This document shows positions 1-12,267 of a stretch of 64,000 nt of DNA, piece by piece (position 1 is the stretch's first letter; each line of letters starts with the position of its first letter). The position numbers were made by a program, and so were the translations under genes. The stretch lies in the NCBI GenBank assembly GCA_029237695.1, contig CM055279.1, positions 26,068,804 through 26,132,803 of the forward strand, read 5' to 3'. Below the pieces are notes generated by a model. That model was not told the DNA's origin, ran no database searches, and saw only the letters and a program-made list of their open reading frames with translations. Source of the DNA: Conchocele bisecta. Taxonomy: Eukaryota > Mollusca > Bivalvia > Lucinida > Thyasiridae.

Positions 1-510
1 TACAGACCAGCATTGATTTGTATGTACAACGTATATATGTACAGCATGTGCCCGTCTGTAGAACGGATACATGAACAGTTCTGTACAACATTATACATGT
101 ACATCATGTGCCTGTCTCGTATATACCAGCATAGCTCTGTACAACATATACATGCACAGCATGTGCCCCTCTTGTATAGACCAGCATAGCTCTGTACAAC
201 GTATACATGTACAGCATGTGCCCATCTTGTATAGACCAGCATATCTCTGTACAAAATGTAAATGTACAGTATTTGCCCGTCTAGTATAGACCAGCATAGC
301 GCTGTACAACATATACATGCACAGCATATGCCCGACTTGTATAGACAAGCATCGTTCATTACAGCGTATACCTGTACAACATGTGCCCGTCTTGTATAGA
401 CCAGCATAGCTCTGTACAACACATATATGTACGACATGTACTGTCTTGTATAGACCAGCATAGCTGTGCACATCCACAGCATGTTCCCGTCTCGTACATA
501 CCAGGCCAGT
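1..510. repeat. 55-bp tandem array
   Basis: About nine head-to-tail copies of a unit near 55 bp containing CTGTACAACATATACATG and CTTGTATAGACCAGCATAG. The AGCTCTGT core recurs at 133, 188 and 243. Copies differ by point changes, and the array continues off the left edge. Open frames across it on both strands are repetitive translations, not genes. Confidence 0.9.
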
Positions 511-599
511 ACAAAAACCCGATTCTCATCCAGCATCTGTCTTTGTTACACCGTTACACTGTACCATGATAACATACTTTTGCTGTTCACACTGTGTCT

Positions 600-1090
600 T
601 TTCGTTACAGTTGGTCTGACTGTCGACAATATGTAGACCATTGTAGTCCCTGATCATAAGGGATAGCTACCCATGATGGTCGGACTACCAGCAATATGTA
701 GACCTTTGTAGTCCCGAATCATAATGGATATATTTCCAAAATGGTCCCACTATCGGCACTATGTAGACATAAATGGATTTATTTCCAAAATGGTCCCACT
801 ATCGGCAATATGTAGACCATTGTAGTCCCTGATCATAATGAATATCTTCTACCCAGGATGGTCTGACTATTGGCAATATGTAGACTAGCGTAGTTCCTGA
901 TCATAATGGATATCTTTCCCAAATGGTCCCACTATCGGCAATATGTAGACCATTGTAGTTCCTGATCATAATATCAGCAATATGTAGACCAGTGTAGTTC
1001 CTGATCATAAATGATATCTACCCAGGATGGTCAGACTATCGGCAATATGTAGACCATTGTAGTTCCTGATCATAACTACCCAGGATAATC
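600..1090. repeat. irregular tandem array, unit about 60-75 bp
   Basis: Repeated blocks of CAATATGTAGACCATTGTAG followed by CTGATCATAATGGATAT and a TGGTC(C/T)(G/C)ACTATCGG spacer. Spacing is uneven and some units are shortened, so this is an older or rearranged array next to the 55-bp one. Nothing coding was seen. Confidence 0.8.
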
Positions 1091-1318
1091 TGACAGAACT
1101 TCCAACTTGTATGAATACATAAATAAAATTTGAAAATCAGTTACAACAACACTTATCAAAAACAGTGTGGTAAGGTATACATGTGACAATTATTGTTCAC
1201 TATGGCACAAAAGCAATACCCATGCAATACCAAGATAACACACTTTTGTGCATGTTTACTTCTAAATATGAAACTTTCAAAATAAGTAGGTATGCAAGTT
1301 TAAGGTTAACTTAGAATA

Positions 1319-1680
1319 CTCAGCTATACGGATGATTTTTACAATTTCATCTGTCTTTTATATTATCTGTATCCTTATAGCTGAGACATGGCCATTGTAA
1401 AATATGGTCAGAATAACAGCCTGTTCTGTTCTCGCGTTTTGCGAATAAAAGGAAATAAAAGGATAATCCAGGTCAAAGTAGGTATATTTATAAGTTGATA
1501 ATTGGTATGTGCAAGTTTTTTAACAGAACTGCAAAGTATTAAACCGCTCGCTCGTCACTAAATACCAGGACAGAATGGAGGTTGTTGTGACCATATTTTA
1601 TAATGGCCGGGTCTCAGCTAATAAGGATACAGATAATATAAAAGACAGATGAACTAGTAAAAGTCATGCACATAGCTGAG
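1319..1680. mobile_element. MITE-like inverted-repeat element
   Basis: The left arm (1319-1412) starts CTCAGCTATACGGATGA and contains ATCTGTCTTTTATATTATCT. The right arm (about 1585-1680) is its imperfect reverse complement and ends CATAGCTGAG. The two arms enclose about 170 bp without an open frame. The same motif (CAGCTCTACGGATG...) forms the stem of a hairpin at 16195-16278, so it is a dispersed family. No clear target duplication was found. Confidence 0.65.
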
Positions 1681-2575
1681 CTAGTTTAAGGTCAAAGAGC
1701 CAGGTCACTATAAACACACAATACGTACATACCATGTATTATTATATTGCTTTCTCCAAAATATTAATTCCTAAAAACACATTTCATTATTCCGCAAATT
1801 ATTTATTACACATCCTAAATTTCCACTCCATAATTTAGCCCTATCAAACAGGTTCGCAATTAAAACCTTTTTACTGCACTCGACAAATTTAACATGTTCT
1901 AAAGCACTGATTGCATGCAGACTAATAATTTGGAAATTATAATTTTAGAATTCCATTTCAGGGGACAAATATTGAAATTTATGATGTATTTGAACAAAAT
2001 CATGAAAATAGTACGTCATTTTTAACCAGTATTGGCCTTGATGACATACATGTAGCACACATCTTTAACCCGATAATTTAGGGATCAGCATTTTTTCCTA
2101 ACACAAGGAACATCCTACAAACAACCTGTGTACAATATTCTCAGAAGACACGGAATAAACTACAATCTATACCCTGATCAATTTGTGTAGTTAGATCATG
2201 ATATTCACTGACCAAGCTGTCTGTCAATTATATTTTCACCATAATATTGATAGCTTGTTGAACAAAATCTCACAAAACAACATCAAGTGTTACTATTCTA
2301 AGCTGGTATAAAGACAATAAAGCATAACGATGGAAATGGGCCATACATCACACTAAAAAGGAAATATAAAAAGTAATAAACAAAGAGAAAATACCTTTGA
2401 CCTTACTGACCATAGTATATTATATTATTTAACTTGCTACACTTTTTTTCTTATTTAAACAAAAAATAACTGCTTCTTTATACTGTAATATTAATAGTAA
2501 TAAGCAAACCTAAACATTTAGTTCAACATGTTAGCACAATATTGCTAAAACATTAGTAAAGTAGTAAGATTATTA
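1681..2575. other. no gene or repeat recognised
   Basis: AT-rich sequence with frequent stops in all frames. I see no coding signal, inverted repeat or tandem array. Confidence 0.6.
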
Positions 2576-2812
2576 CTGATCCTACTGCTTTTGGGACGGG
2601 GCCAAGTGATTCTGCAGATCTGGTGTGGCGAGGACCTGGCATCAGATCAGGAGTATTCTGATTTCAGGGCTGAATATATAATTGTTATTGTAAATATTCA
2701 GTTCTGATTTTGGGATTTTCCCCCCATTTGTACATGTCCTTGAACACGTACATGTACTTGTACAGGTACTATATGGGATTTAGTACTAAACCCATTGACC
2801 CGGCCTTAAATG
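2576..2812. repeat. dispersed repeat, copy 1
   Basis: A block from about CTGATCCTACTGCTTTTG to CCATTGACCCGGCCTTA. It recurs in the same orientation at 59861-60078 with small indels and a different homopolymer length. Origin unknown. Confidence 0.75.
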
Positions 2813-3035
2813 ACCGTAGCTGTTAATAGGCCGTTAAACCCCAATAATTTCAGCACAAAAATATTTACACAATTCCATAACATTTGATTAGCCCGTAGCA
2901 AGTCTCTGTCCAAAGTTTATATCAAAGTAAACTCCCACGCCGAACTACTTCCGTAACCGTGAGGCGCAGTTAAAATAATTCTTAAGAAAACGGAAAATAA
3001 ACACATTTTCTTGATGAATTTATTTCAAATGCTGG

Positions 3036-3204
3036 AATTATAAGGAATGAATGGCCTTTTTGTTGAATTTATCGGGGATATAAACTTGGAAAAGTCGCGG
3101 GAATGATACTGGACGAAGGCCGGAAGGCCTTCGTCCAGTATTCCCGCGACTTTTCAAAGTTTATACCCCAATAAATTCCACAAAAAGGCCATTCATTCCT
3201 ATAA
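3036..3204. repeat. large near-perfect palindrome
   Basis: An about 84-bp arm (ATAAGGAATGAATGGCC ... GGACGAAGG) is followed at once by its reverse complement, with the dyad centre near 3122 (GGCCGGAAGGCC). There are only a few mismatches and essentially no loop. Confidence 0.85.
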
Positions 3205-4803
3205 TAAACAAACAAACAAAGAAAACCCCATATAGACTAGTCAACAAACACGCCTACCAGGGAATCTGCAATGATTTCTTACCAAATATGATTTATCAGG
3301 CTCCAGTGAATTGTTTTGTGGCATTTTTTTTACCAGGTACATGTCAATCTGGGTTTATTGAAAGACATCCCTTATAGTGTGTGGCTGTAAACAGAAATAT
3401 AAGAGTCAGCGGCTGATCTCCATTCACTAACAACAGGCAACAACAACAACATCCCAAAGAAAAAGTGGGAATCCCACACCTAAAAATAGACCATTTGCTG
3501 ATCGTCAAGGTCAAGGAATCAAGGTAAATTTAATCTTCTTCTTCTTCTTCTTTGGTTTACGAGCACCCCTTCACTCATGAAGATTATGTGCCGGCGCCGT
3601 ATTTACAAATGATTAGCTTTGTGATTATTACAGTTTAGAAAGTGCTCTTCATGCTCATGAGAAAGAAGAGAATATATTTGTGTCTTACTTCCTTGATCCA
3701 ATAATCGGGTGGCACGATTTACCCAAATCTACCAAAATCTACCCAATTCTTCATATACTTACTATATGCGTTAATAAATAAAGCTATACACATCATATTA
3801 ACGATGTTTGGGCTGTACTTACATAATTACCACTAATTCGTTAATCTGGCAATCAAATGAATGATAAACAAAATAGAAAATACAAAATATGTATTGTTGT
3901 GGGTAATTGCAATCCAGTTACAAATATGAATTCAACTTAACATAAAACAATATGTGAAAACATTTCTCAAGTTGCCGGTCTGATATCACAAGGATGAAGC
4001 ACGGTCCATCATGCACAATGAGCAGTACTAGAACCAGTATGCCCAGCATACATGATGTCCGACAGATGCTACTGCATGTAGCAGCAAACCAAGCGACAAG
4101 GAACAAGAGAAGTGCAACAACAAGCACTGACAATTCCAGTGCCTGGGAAATTAATTCCATTTCCTCAGCCGCCAAGCCGAAGGCCCACCAAAAAAAAAAA
4201 ATTAATAATAATAATAATAATAAAAAAGAAAACAACTAATAAAGGTGTGAATAAGTATGAAATTAAACAAGTCAAAAACAAACAAAATAACAACAACCGG
4301 AACACGAGAGCACATTCTCGCACATGAAGACCTGTTATAACATTAAAGATCCATACGAGTGATGTTGCTATGAGTATAGGAACACGAGTGGAAAACTATT
4401 TACTAAATGAATTAACCCCTCCCCTTCTCCGAAAACTATAAGAACCGTTAATGTCACAGGTAATCATTGCGTGAATTTGCACCACATTCCCCAGCCGTTT
4501 ACCTGCCAATCACTGTGGAATAGTGATTGATTCATTTACTCGAACACATATTCCTCACATCTGAAGTACTGTGGAAAGGGACATGTAGAGAACCCATAAG
4601 GCAGATTAACAGCAGGGAAATATGCAAACAGAAACAATCCCTTCGCAACCAGTTTCAAAACGGTTGGAACCTTTGTTGAGTCAGTTAATTTAACAAAAAA
4701 TTACAACAAAAAAGGAACAAACTCCATGTTATGTACAACCTTTCAAGCAATAAAGAAACCAGTCATAAAGGGATTAGTCTGTAGTAAGTAAATACAGAAA
4801 TAC
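3205..4803. other. non-coding stretch with simple repeats
   Basis: Contains a CTT microsatellite (3533-3553) and an A-run followed by AAT repeats (about 4188-4232). Open frames over the latter are low-complexity. No gene, RNA gene or transposon end was recognised. Confidence 0.6.
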
Positions 4804-5345
4804 TCACGTATGGAAACCTTTCAGAACTTGTATATACAAATTACTCAGCACACGAGAACCTTCCGTGTTTAAATGTAACCCGCCATCCTTGACCGCAAAC
4901 ATCTGGCGATATGGGCTAGCACCTTTGTCTATGAAAGGTCTAAACGTTGAGATGAAAGGATTTTTTCTTAAATTACAAACACGTCTTATTTTGTTGTTGG
5001 CATTTTTAGCCAACTCCTGGGATGAATCAAACTCAACCAGCCTAGGTAAAATGGCCGAAAAGGAAACTTTCATGGAGTGTTGCAAATTCCTGATCAAACA
5101 AATTAAATTATTCAATGCTGGTGGAAATCCATCGGAAGACAACTTAAACCAATCATTAGTGCCAACATGAATTATCACAAAGTCTGATGAAGCAATTTGG
5201 CGCTGCAAATATAAATTTCATGTCCTAAGCGTACAAATTTTGCACCAGGGAAACACTGTAAATCCAGGCCATTAACCCCATGCACGTTTTTACAAATAGA
5301 GTCAGAAATTAGCAGCATTCATTTGGGTCCTGTAAACAGAAAGGA
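4804..5345 (-). pseudogene. SGNH-hydrolase-like domain of the YR retroelement
   Basis: A GDSL/SGNH-type esterase-like domain. Visible blocks are an ISDSICKNVHG-like block I (the usual GDS has become SDS), VIIHVGTNDW as the G/N-containing block, and a C-terminal DGGLHLNTEGSRVLSN block that carries the Asp-x-x-His of the triad (here DGGLHL, one residue longer). The first block and the 134-aa remainder (5208-4804) are in different frames, and a stop lies near 5325. The domain is downstream of the recombinase on the same strand, as expected for a Ngaro-like accessory ORF. Its role in such elements is unknown. Identification as SGNH is by motif and is fairly secure. Assignment to this element is inferred from position and strand. 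Confidence 0.65.
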
Positions 5346-5729
5346 ACAAATTAAAATTCTCTGAGCTGCCAGGTGACAAATGTAAAGGCATCGGATGTGA
5401 AATACCACACTCAACAACAACAACCAGCATAGAGTCAGATCAAAAAGTATCACCCGATAAACAACTTATGATAGCAACAATGTAAATAATGTTTTATCAA
5501 TAAACAGTATAGTCTTCGGTCTGGATCTACACTGGCCGCACAAGAAATGAGGCACCATTCCCCAGCCGAAAGTACACCAGCCAAGTCCAGATAAGTCAAA
5601 TCTAAACCCTGGCAGCCCAGAAGACCCCACAGTGATCACAATTAGGCGCCGAAGTGGAAAAGACCGAAACCATACGCACCACGAGAGGCAAAATACAAAC
5701 ACAAAAAAGGCTGTGACTGCAGAAATGGA
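5346..5729. other. presumed 3' region of the YR element
   Basis: Between the hydrolase and the recombinase I see no coding similarity. Open frames on both strands have no recognisable motif. Confidence 0.4.
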
Positions 5730-6060
5730 GCACCTGGTCTCGGCGACCCGCATAGAGCCAGATCAGCCTGCGCATACGCATAGTCCGATCAGGATCTGCA
5801 CTATTCACCTCACCGCCAACAAAAACACCCGTCATGATTTTACTAAGCAATATGAACCGTTATTAGACTACAGAAGTGTGCCACTTTATCGGGTCACTTT
5901 GAGTCCAGTGCTGACTCAGATCAGCATGTACTTCCGCACAGTCTGATCAGGATCTGCACTGTTCACCACCCTACCTTCGAAACACTTGTCATGATTGTAA
6001 CAAGCAATCAATCGTTATCAGACTACAGGAGTGTGATACTGGTCACAAATACCAAACGCC
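5730..6060. repeat. dispersed CAGATCAGCCTG-type repeat
   Basis: Contains AGCCAGATCAGCCTGCGCAT and TCTGATCAGGATCTGCACTG blocks, GTCATGATT...AACAAGCAAT and ATCAGACTACAGGAGTGTG. These also occur at about 30610, 33775, 34540, 57590, 58570, 61980 and 62320. Two partial copies appear to be joined here. Confidence 0.75.
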
Positions 6061-6108
6061 CCATCTCGTTAGCCACCGCCACACATGTCATACACTACAA
6101 TAAACAAA

Positions 6109-6984
6109 TTAATTCAATATGCGCGCTGATGCCGAATTAAGTCTGACAGTACTCCAGCCTGAAAGTCTAATGTAGACCCCCTCGCCGGAAGCTATGCGTG
6201 AAATATTTTGAAGGATCTAAACCTATAGCACTGATTAATTATTTAAGTTTCTTCTGAAACATGGAATACGTAATGGCTTTAGTTTTCGAGAATGAAAAAA
6301 GTGGTTTATTTTTTGCTACCGATGACACTACATGTTGCATATTTTCAAAGGCTGAGACTGGACACAATATTGAACCGGATTTTAATAACGGAATGTCTCC
6401 ATATTGCATTTTTTTTGTCCAAATTAAAGAAACAACCAAATTTTCACCTGGATATCTAACATTTTCCCTAAGTCAATACTTACCAGATTCATCATTTTTA
6501 CTTTCAAGAACTAAATTTGATTTACGAGCTAACAAAAAGAAAGCGAACAAAAACAAACACCAATAACAAACATCCAAAATCATCGAAAAATCCAATTTAG
6601 TATGAATTTTACCCAAATCTCTGGAGTGATACGTAAAGACTGTCGAATACAATGCGGTTTTAATCTACTCATACCTTTTAAACTCAAATTCACAAAAAAA
6701 GGTTTATGTCAATTTCATTACCCACCATTAAATGCATTGTTCGAACACCACTAATTTAGTTTCTAATGGAATCAACTAAATTAAATGACCGACTGAGAAA
6801 TTGAGCATATAATGACAAAATGTGTGTAGTTGTTGGCACTGCCCAAAAAGAAGAATAACAACAAAACAATAGATAAGACTCCCATTGAATCTTCAAGTTC
6901 TTTGTAGTACCAGAAGCGTAACCCAATTGTGTTGAAACTTTCAAATCCGTCCTTAGCTCTGCCAACTGTGATTCTGCAAAAATA
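6109..6984 (-). pseudogene. tyrosine recombinase of the YR retroelement
   Basis: A phage-integrase-type tyrosine recombinase that would circularise and integrate the cDNA. The N-terminal core-binding domain is read at 6984-6756 (YASGTTKNLKIQWESYL ... TTTHILSLYAQFLSRSF). The catalytic domain runs from about 6540 (LLARKSNLV; VVSLIWTKKMQYGDIPL; LCPVSAFENMQ) to HSFRRGG near 6200, which carries the conserved His-x-x-Arg. Several frame changes and stops separate these blocks, including one just after KKLK at about 6239 and a shift within the Arg block. The final catalytic Tyr was not identified. An acceptor-like TTTATTTTTGCAG directly precedes the first recognised codons (about 6985), so the ORF may once have been reached by splicing. 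Confidence 0.7.
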
Positions 6985-7036
6985 AAAAATATATTGTTTG
7001 CAAACGTAAGACGAAACATTACCAGGTATTGCAAAA

Positions 7037-7047
7037 TTTAAATAAAT
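7037..7047. repeat. target-site duplication of the LINE, left copy
   Basis: TTTAAATAAAT, matching 10727-10737 exactly, flanks the plus-strand LINE. It lies inside the YR element and places the RNase H reading frame directly beside the recombinase region before insertion. Confidence 0.85.
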
Positions 7048-10000
7048 GCTGAAGATATAGCATTTTTTACAACACTGGAACATTTAGTTATTGAGAATAA
7101 TAGTGAAACCTTAGTTTTGGGAGACGATTTTAATAACGTTCTTGATTTTAATTTAGATAAAATAAATGGAAGAAAAGATACAAACAAAGGATGTTCAACA
7201 AAAGTAAATGACATAATAAACGATAATGATTTATATGACATATTTTGACTGCGACATCCAGACAGTAAGCGTTTCACTTGGCATTCTAATCATAGACCAC
7301 CAATATTCTGTAGACTGGATTACTTCCTAATATCATCTAATTTACTAAATGCAGTAACACACTGTGAAATAATACCTGGGTTTTTGTCTGACCATTCAGC
7401 AGTAACGCTAAAGTTAAATTTGAACGAAATAGTAAGAGGGCCAGGATATTTCAAACTAAATAATAGTATATTGCTACAAGAAGAATACAAACAAAAAATT
7501 AAACTATCAATTCAGGAAACAATAAATGAAAATACCGGATGTAATCCAAATACTATGTAGTACTAATAGTACTCAATATAAAAAGGTTAGAAGAAAATTT
7601 ATCACATGATCCAAACAATCTACATAAATTAGATGAATTAAATGTCGAAAAAAACAAACTTAGTGAAATGACTAATGAGAAAATAAAGCGAATACTATTA
7701 CGATCGAAGGCTGAATGGGTCGAAGGGTCTGAAAAGAATACGAAATATTTTGCAAACTTATAAAAAAAGAGATGTGAACAAAAATCAATTAAACAACTGA
7801 TGATAAATGGAACAATGGAAAATAACCAAACAGATATTCTTAATCATGTTGAACATTACTATATGCATATTTATGAACAAGATACTAATATAAATCACAA
7901 CAATGATACATTTTTCAACTTCATTGATCACAAACTAAGTGAAAATGAAAAACAGTCTTGTGAAGGCTACATAAACGAGTATGAATGTGTAGCAGCAATA
8001 AAAGAAATGAAAAATTCAAAAAGTCCAGGATCAGATGGTATAACTGCTGAATTGTATAAGCTATATTGGAATGATATAAAAGAGTACTATATAAAATCGA
8101 TAAATTATTCATACGAAAATGGAGCTCTAACTGAATTACAAAAACAAGGGATCATTACGTTACTGCCAAAGAAAGATAAAAACACCCTCTCAATTGATAA
8201 TTGGAGGCCAATTTCGCTATTGAATGTAGACTATAAAATCGCGACAAAAGTTATAGGTAACAGAATAAAAAAGGTATTAAACACAATAATCAACATGAAT
8301 CAAACGGGGTTTATAAAAGGTAGATATATAGGAGAAAACGTACGGATACTTATAGAAATAATAAATGAAGCTAATGAAAACAATACACCAGGTTTAATCT
8401 TCTTTGCAGATTTCCAGAAAGCTTTTGATAGCCTAGACCATGGATTTATAATTAAATGCCTCAACAATCTTAGCTTTGGTAATTCAGTAATACAATGGAT
8501 ATCGCTATTCTATAACGATGCATAAATTGTGTTTCGAATAATGGCAATTTGTCAAACTTTTTCAGTGTTAAAAAAGGTGTTAGACAGGGTTGTCCGCTAT
8601 CAGCATACATTTTTATTATTTGTATAGAGATTTTATCGAGACAAATAGATGCAAATGTAGAAATAAAAATAAAAGGTTTATCTTTAGGTGAAAAATGAAA
8701 TAAAACAAACACTATTCGCAGATGATGCAAGCTTCACGCTTGATGGATCTGAAAATTCATTTAAAGAACTATACACACACTAGACATTTTTTCAATAATA
8801 TCAGGCCTAAAACTTAATAAATCAAAATGTACAGCATTAAAGATTGGGGAACTTAGGCATAACCCAAGTCAATGGTGTAATAGCAATCGATATACGTGGT
8901 CAAACGACCATGCATCAACACTTGGAATAATATTCACAAACAATAAAACACAGCTACATGAACTAAATTTATTACCAAAAATTAAGTCATTTCAAAACTG
9001 TTTAACAAACTGGCAAAAATGGAACTTGACATTAAGCGGCAAGATAACTGTATTAAAGACCTTCGCGTTACCAAAACTAATATACCCACTGACAGTCCTA
9101 GAGAACCCGGCTGAAGAAACAATCAAACAGATTAATGACATAATGTACAAATTTCTCTGGGATGGTAAACCCGATAAAATAGCACGAAAAACTATAATAC
9201 AAAACTATGAAAACTGTGGTTTGAAAATGATTAACATACATGCATTCATCAATTCACTAAAATGTTCATGGATAAAACGCTTAAAAGGTACTAATCAGAA
9301 TCAATTAAAAAAAGCATATAATAAGGAACTAAGTAAATATGGTGATAATGTACTATTTAAAAGCAATCTAAATTCAAATGACACAAAACACCTTGTAAAA
9401 CAATATTCGTTTCTAAACAATATGTTAACATCTTGGTGCAAAATCAATTATGAACATTCATATACCAACATATCATATGAAATATTATGGCATAACTCAA
9501 ACATAAAAAATGAAAGAAATATAACCTTCTTCTATAAAGACTGGTATGATAGAGGTATAATGTATTTAAAACACATATATGATTTTAGAATAAAAGACTT
9601 TTACAGCTTCCACGATATGAAAACTATATATGACATAAATAATGGAGATTTCTTGAGATATTACAAATTATTAAGTAATATTAAAAACGAATGGAAAATA
9701 GAAATGAAAACCGTGCCATTGGATAATGAAACACAGAAATACAAAATAAATCAATGTTTATCATCAAAACATATTAATAAAATTTTATATAATATACAGA
9801 TTGAAAACATGAAATTGACACAGCAAAAACATATGTTTAAATGGGAAAGTGAGTTAAAGAAACAAGATATCGAATGGAAAGGTATTTTTTCACTGTCATA
9901 TAAAAGCACAATAAGCACAAAACTTCGTGCGTTTCAGTACAAATATTTAATGAGAATAATTCCAAACAATGGCCTTTTATTCAAATGCAAATTAAAACCT

Positions 10001-10726
10001 TCAAACTTTTGTGAATTCTGTCATATGAATGTGGATTCTAATAAGCACATGTTTTGGGAATGCACTGTCATACAATCGTTTTGGTCGGATATCAACATAC
10101 TATTACAAACAAGTAGACTAGACTACAATAGTAATTTAACATATGAAAACATATCATTTTGTAACGTGAAGGTCGACTGCAAAAATAAAACAATGATTAT
10201 AAGCTTCCTAATTCTTCTAGGAAAGTATTTAATTTATATGTGCAAATACGATGAAACGCAGCCATCGATAGGCCGCTTTAACACATATATGAAGCAAACA
10301 ATAAAAATAGAAGAAACTATTGCCACTATTAAGAATAAACTAGATAATTTTCATTCAAAATGGAGTGACTTTATAGAACAAAATACGTAGACACAATAAT
10401 TTGATATAAGAACCAACGAATGTATATATATGAGCCCGGACCATTTATTTGACCCCCGTCCCCCACTTTTGGACATTTTCTTCTCCGACCTATACCAATC
10501 TCATAGCCCATATGCCCTATATAGACTCCTATATTTTAGTTTAAAAACTCAATGTTACATGTAGACATGTATTCTTAGGTTAATTATACAGACTATGATG
10601 TATTCATGTTTTTGTTGAACTGGCAGAACAGCTGTACTATGTTTAATGAACTGTATGTTTAATCATATCATTGTATTTGTACATGTACATGTAGCAAAGA
10701 GAATAAAATATTAAATGACAAACATT
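7048..10726 (+). mobile_element. 5'-truncated L1-like LINE inserted in the YR element
   Basis: A non-LTR retrotransposon fragment flanked by an 11-bp duplication (7037-7047 and 10727-10737). It begins inside the endonuclease domain, so the 5' end is missing, as is common after incomplete target-primed reverse transcription. It ends with an AT-rich 3' tail (about 10391-10726) carrying GAATAAAATATTAAATGAC. The family matches the minus-strand copy at 55788-52082, judged by aligned RT and C-terminal motifs. Confidence 0.85.
7060..10390 (+). pseudogene. LINE ORF2: endonuclease (partial), reverse transcriptase, C-terminal zinc knuckle
   Basis: The C-terminal half of the apurinic-type endonuclease is at about 7100-7470: a GDDFN block where GDFN is expected, RPPIFCRLDYFLIS, and the SDHSAV block containing the catalytic Asp-His. 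Reverse transcriptase spans 7800 to about 8800: [76 protein letters not shown] and the catalytic FADD near 8715. An intact 454-codon frame (9026-10390) covers the thumb and C-terminal region and ends with CEFCHMNVDSNKHMFWEC, the CCHC knuckle usual in L1-like ORF2. Frames shift or stop near 7245, 7555, 7762, 8525, 8695 and 8780, so the protein cannot be made. The NWRPISLL and GRYIGENVR blocks point to the L1/Tx1 group. Confidence 0.85.
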
Positions 10727-10737
10727 TTTAAATAAAT
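10727..10737. repeat. target-site duplication of the LINE, right copy
   Basis: TTTAAATAAAT, identical to 7037-7047. Confidence 0.85.
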
Positions 10738-12237
10738 CTGCCGACACTTCGCATTCTACCGCATTCTGACCATAATTCTGCAAGAATTCCTTCCTATGCC
10801 AGTCATTAATGTTCCACCGACTCAAATGATCTGCTGCACGGTTGTCTATTCCTTTAATGTATTTTGCCTTCAATTCAAATTTTGCTGCAAGGAAACTGAT
10901 TTCCCTTACATATGATTGTAAAAATTCGTTTCTTGTGGAGCCCTTGTTAATTACAGCACAGGACGACTTGTTGTCACAATACACCACTATTTTTTGTCCG
11001 TTTAACTGTGATGCCCACACTTTTAAAGCTACAACTATAGTCAGCAGTTCTAACTGATTTATGTGTAAATGAAGTTCATTTGTTTCCTCCGGGAATTCAC
11101 AATGAAAATACAATTTCCCACAAATTCCTCCACAACCAGTCAAACAAGCGTCTGTGGACATCACACTCTCTGGTTCACCCCATTCATTGAACGACATTAA
11201 TGATATGCCATTGTACTGGGGAAGGAATTTATCCCACCACAATAGATCCTTTCTCAAATATTCGGGAATAATGTATAAATTTCGCGTAGAAAGCGTAACA
11301 TCCGTTGTACAAATATCCTACCCGGTCGGACACATGCACTAACAAATTTAATTTCCCTAAAAGAGATTGTAACATTTGTTTAGTGGTTTCGGTTTTCTGC
11401 AACCACATTTTGACCAAATTTTGAATTTCTTTCAGGCGTTCAGGTGAAATTTCCAGTGTCATTTTGATTGTGTCAAACAAAATTATCACAAATAACATTC
11501 TAGTTGAAGGAAAACAGGCCTTTTCTGCAGACTCCTTGAAGCCACATTTTTCCAGAATACTTGCTAAAGTCAAGAATGAAAATTTCGCTAATTCTGCATT
11601 TTCTGCTGTTGCGAGATCATCAATGTAATTTAGCAAGCTAATGCCAAGTTTAGATTGGGTTTCGTACTCTTTGGCAAATCTGAGCTGCCGATCTTAGCCC
11701 CATGCTTAATACCGTATCAAAAAGTAAATGTTTGTGATACTTGTATCCTACTTTGTGATACTCACTGGGACAGATTGGTACCTGGCGAAATGCCCGGTAA
11801 AGATCGCGTTTATATAATTTACAACCAACGCCTTTTTGCTGAATCAATTTGACCAAATCATCTACTTTGGGGTATATTAAGGAAACCTTTTCACCCAGAT
11901 ATTCATATTTTATTATGGTGTCGTTTAAAGAATGAGTTGTAGGAAAACTTAAGTCCAAAATAACACGTCTTTCAAGAGTATCTTTCTTTGGAACAGAATT
12001 AAGAGGAGAAAGAAAAATGTCAGTAGCAAACGGATTGTTTTCAAGGGGCCCCAGAACAGTTTCATGTTTAATTTCTTTAAAAAAATATTTGTTCAATTCG
12101 TTAGGGTAATAGCGTGCACCTCTGTGATTTTTGCATGCACATTTCGAAGATCTAGTTGGAAGTTCCTTAATACATCCCAAAGGAAATCCAAATTCCAACA
12201 AATCGCACAGCTCCGAGTCTCTATAGTCTGACAACAA
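10738..12237 (-). pseudogene. reverse transcriptase / RNase H of the YR retroelement
   Basis: Polymerase and RNase H of a DIRS-group element. RT is read at 12237-11650 (NSVPKKDTLERRVILDLSFP; KLYKRDLYRAFRQVP with the first catalytic Asp; SMGLRSAAQICQRV) and continues at 11636-11229 in another frame with the YIDD catalytic box (LLNYIDDLATAE). RNase H follows at 11257-10738. Its acidic residues are in STDACLTGCG, NQLELLTIV, VYCDNKSS and NRAADHLSRW, so the DEDD set looks complete. Two frameshifts (near 11640 and 11240) interrupt an otherwise continuous protein. The C-terminus is cut by the LINE: the native stop lies on the far side, near 7017. A 36-bp tandem duplication sits at the start (about 12193-12265). 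Confidence 0.85.
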
Positions 12238-12267
12238 ATCGCACAGCTCCGAGTCTCTATAGTCTCA
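12193..12267. repeat. 36-bp tandem duplication in the RT 5' region
   Basis: Two consecutive copies of AACAAATCGCACAGCTCCGA plus GTCTCTATAGTCT, differing only at the end. In the minus frame this duplicates the peptide DYRDSELCDLL and brings in a stop. It is probably replication slippage after the element died. Confidence 0.85.

Noticed and set aside
1..510. CRISPR-like array
   Set aside because: Units are contiguous 55-bp tandem repeats without unique spacers, in a eukaryotic genome.
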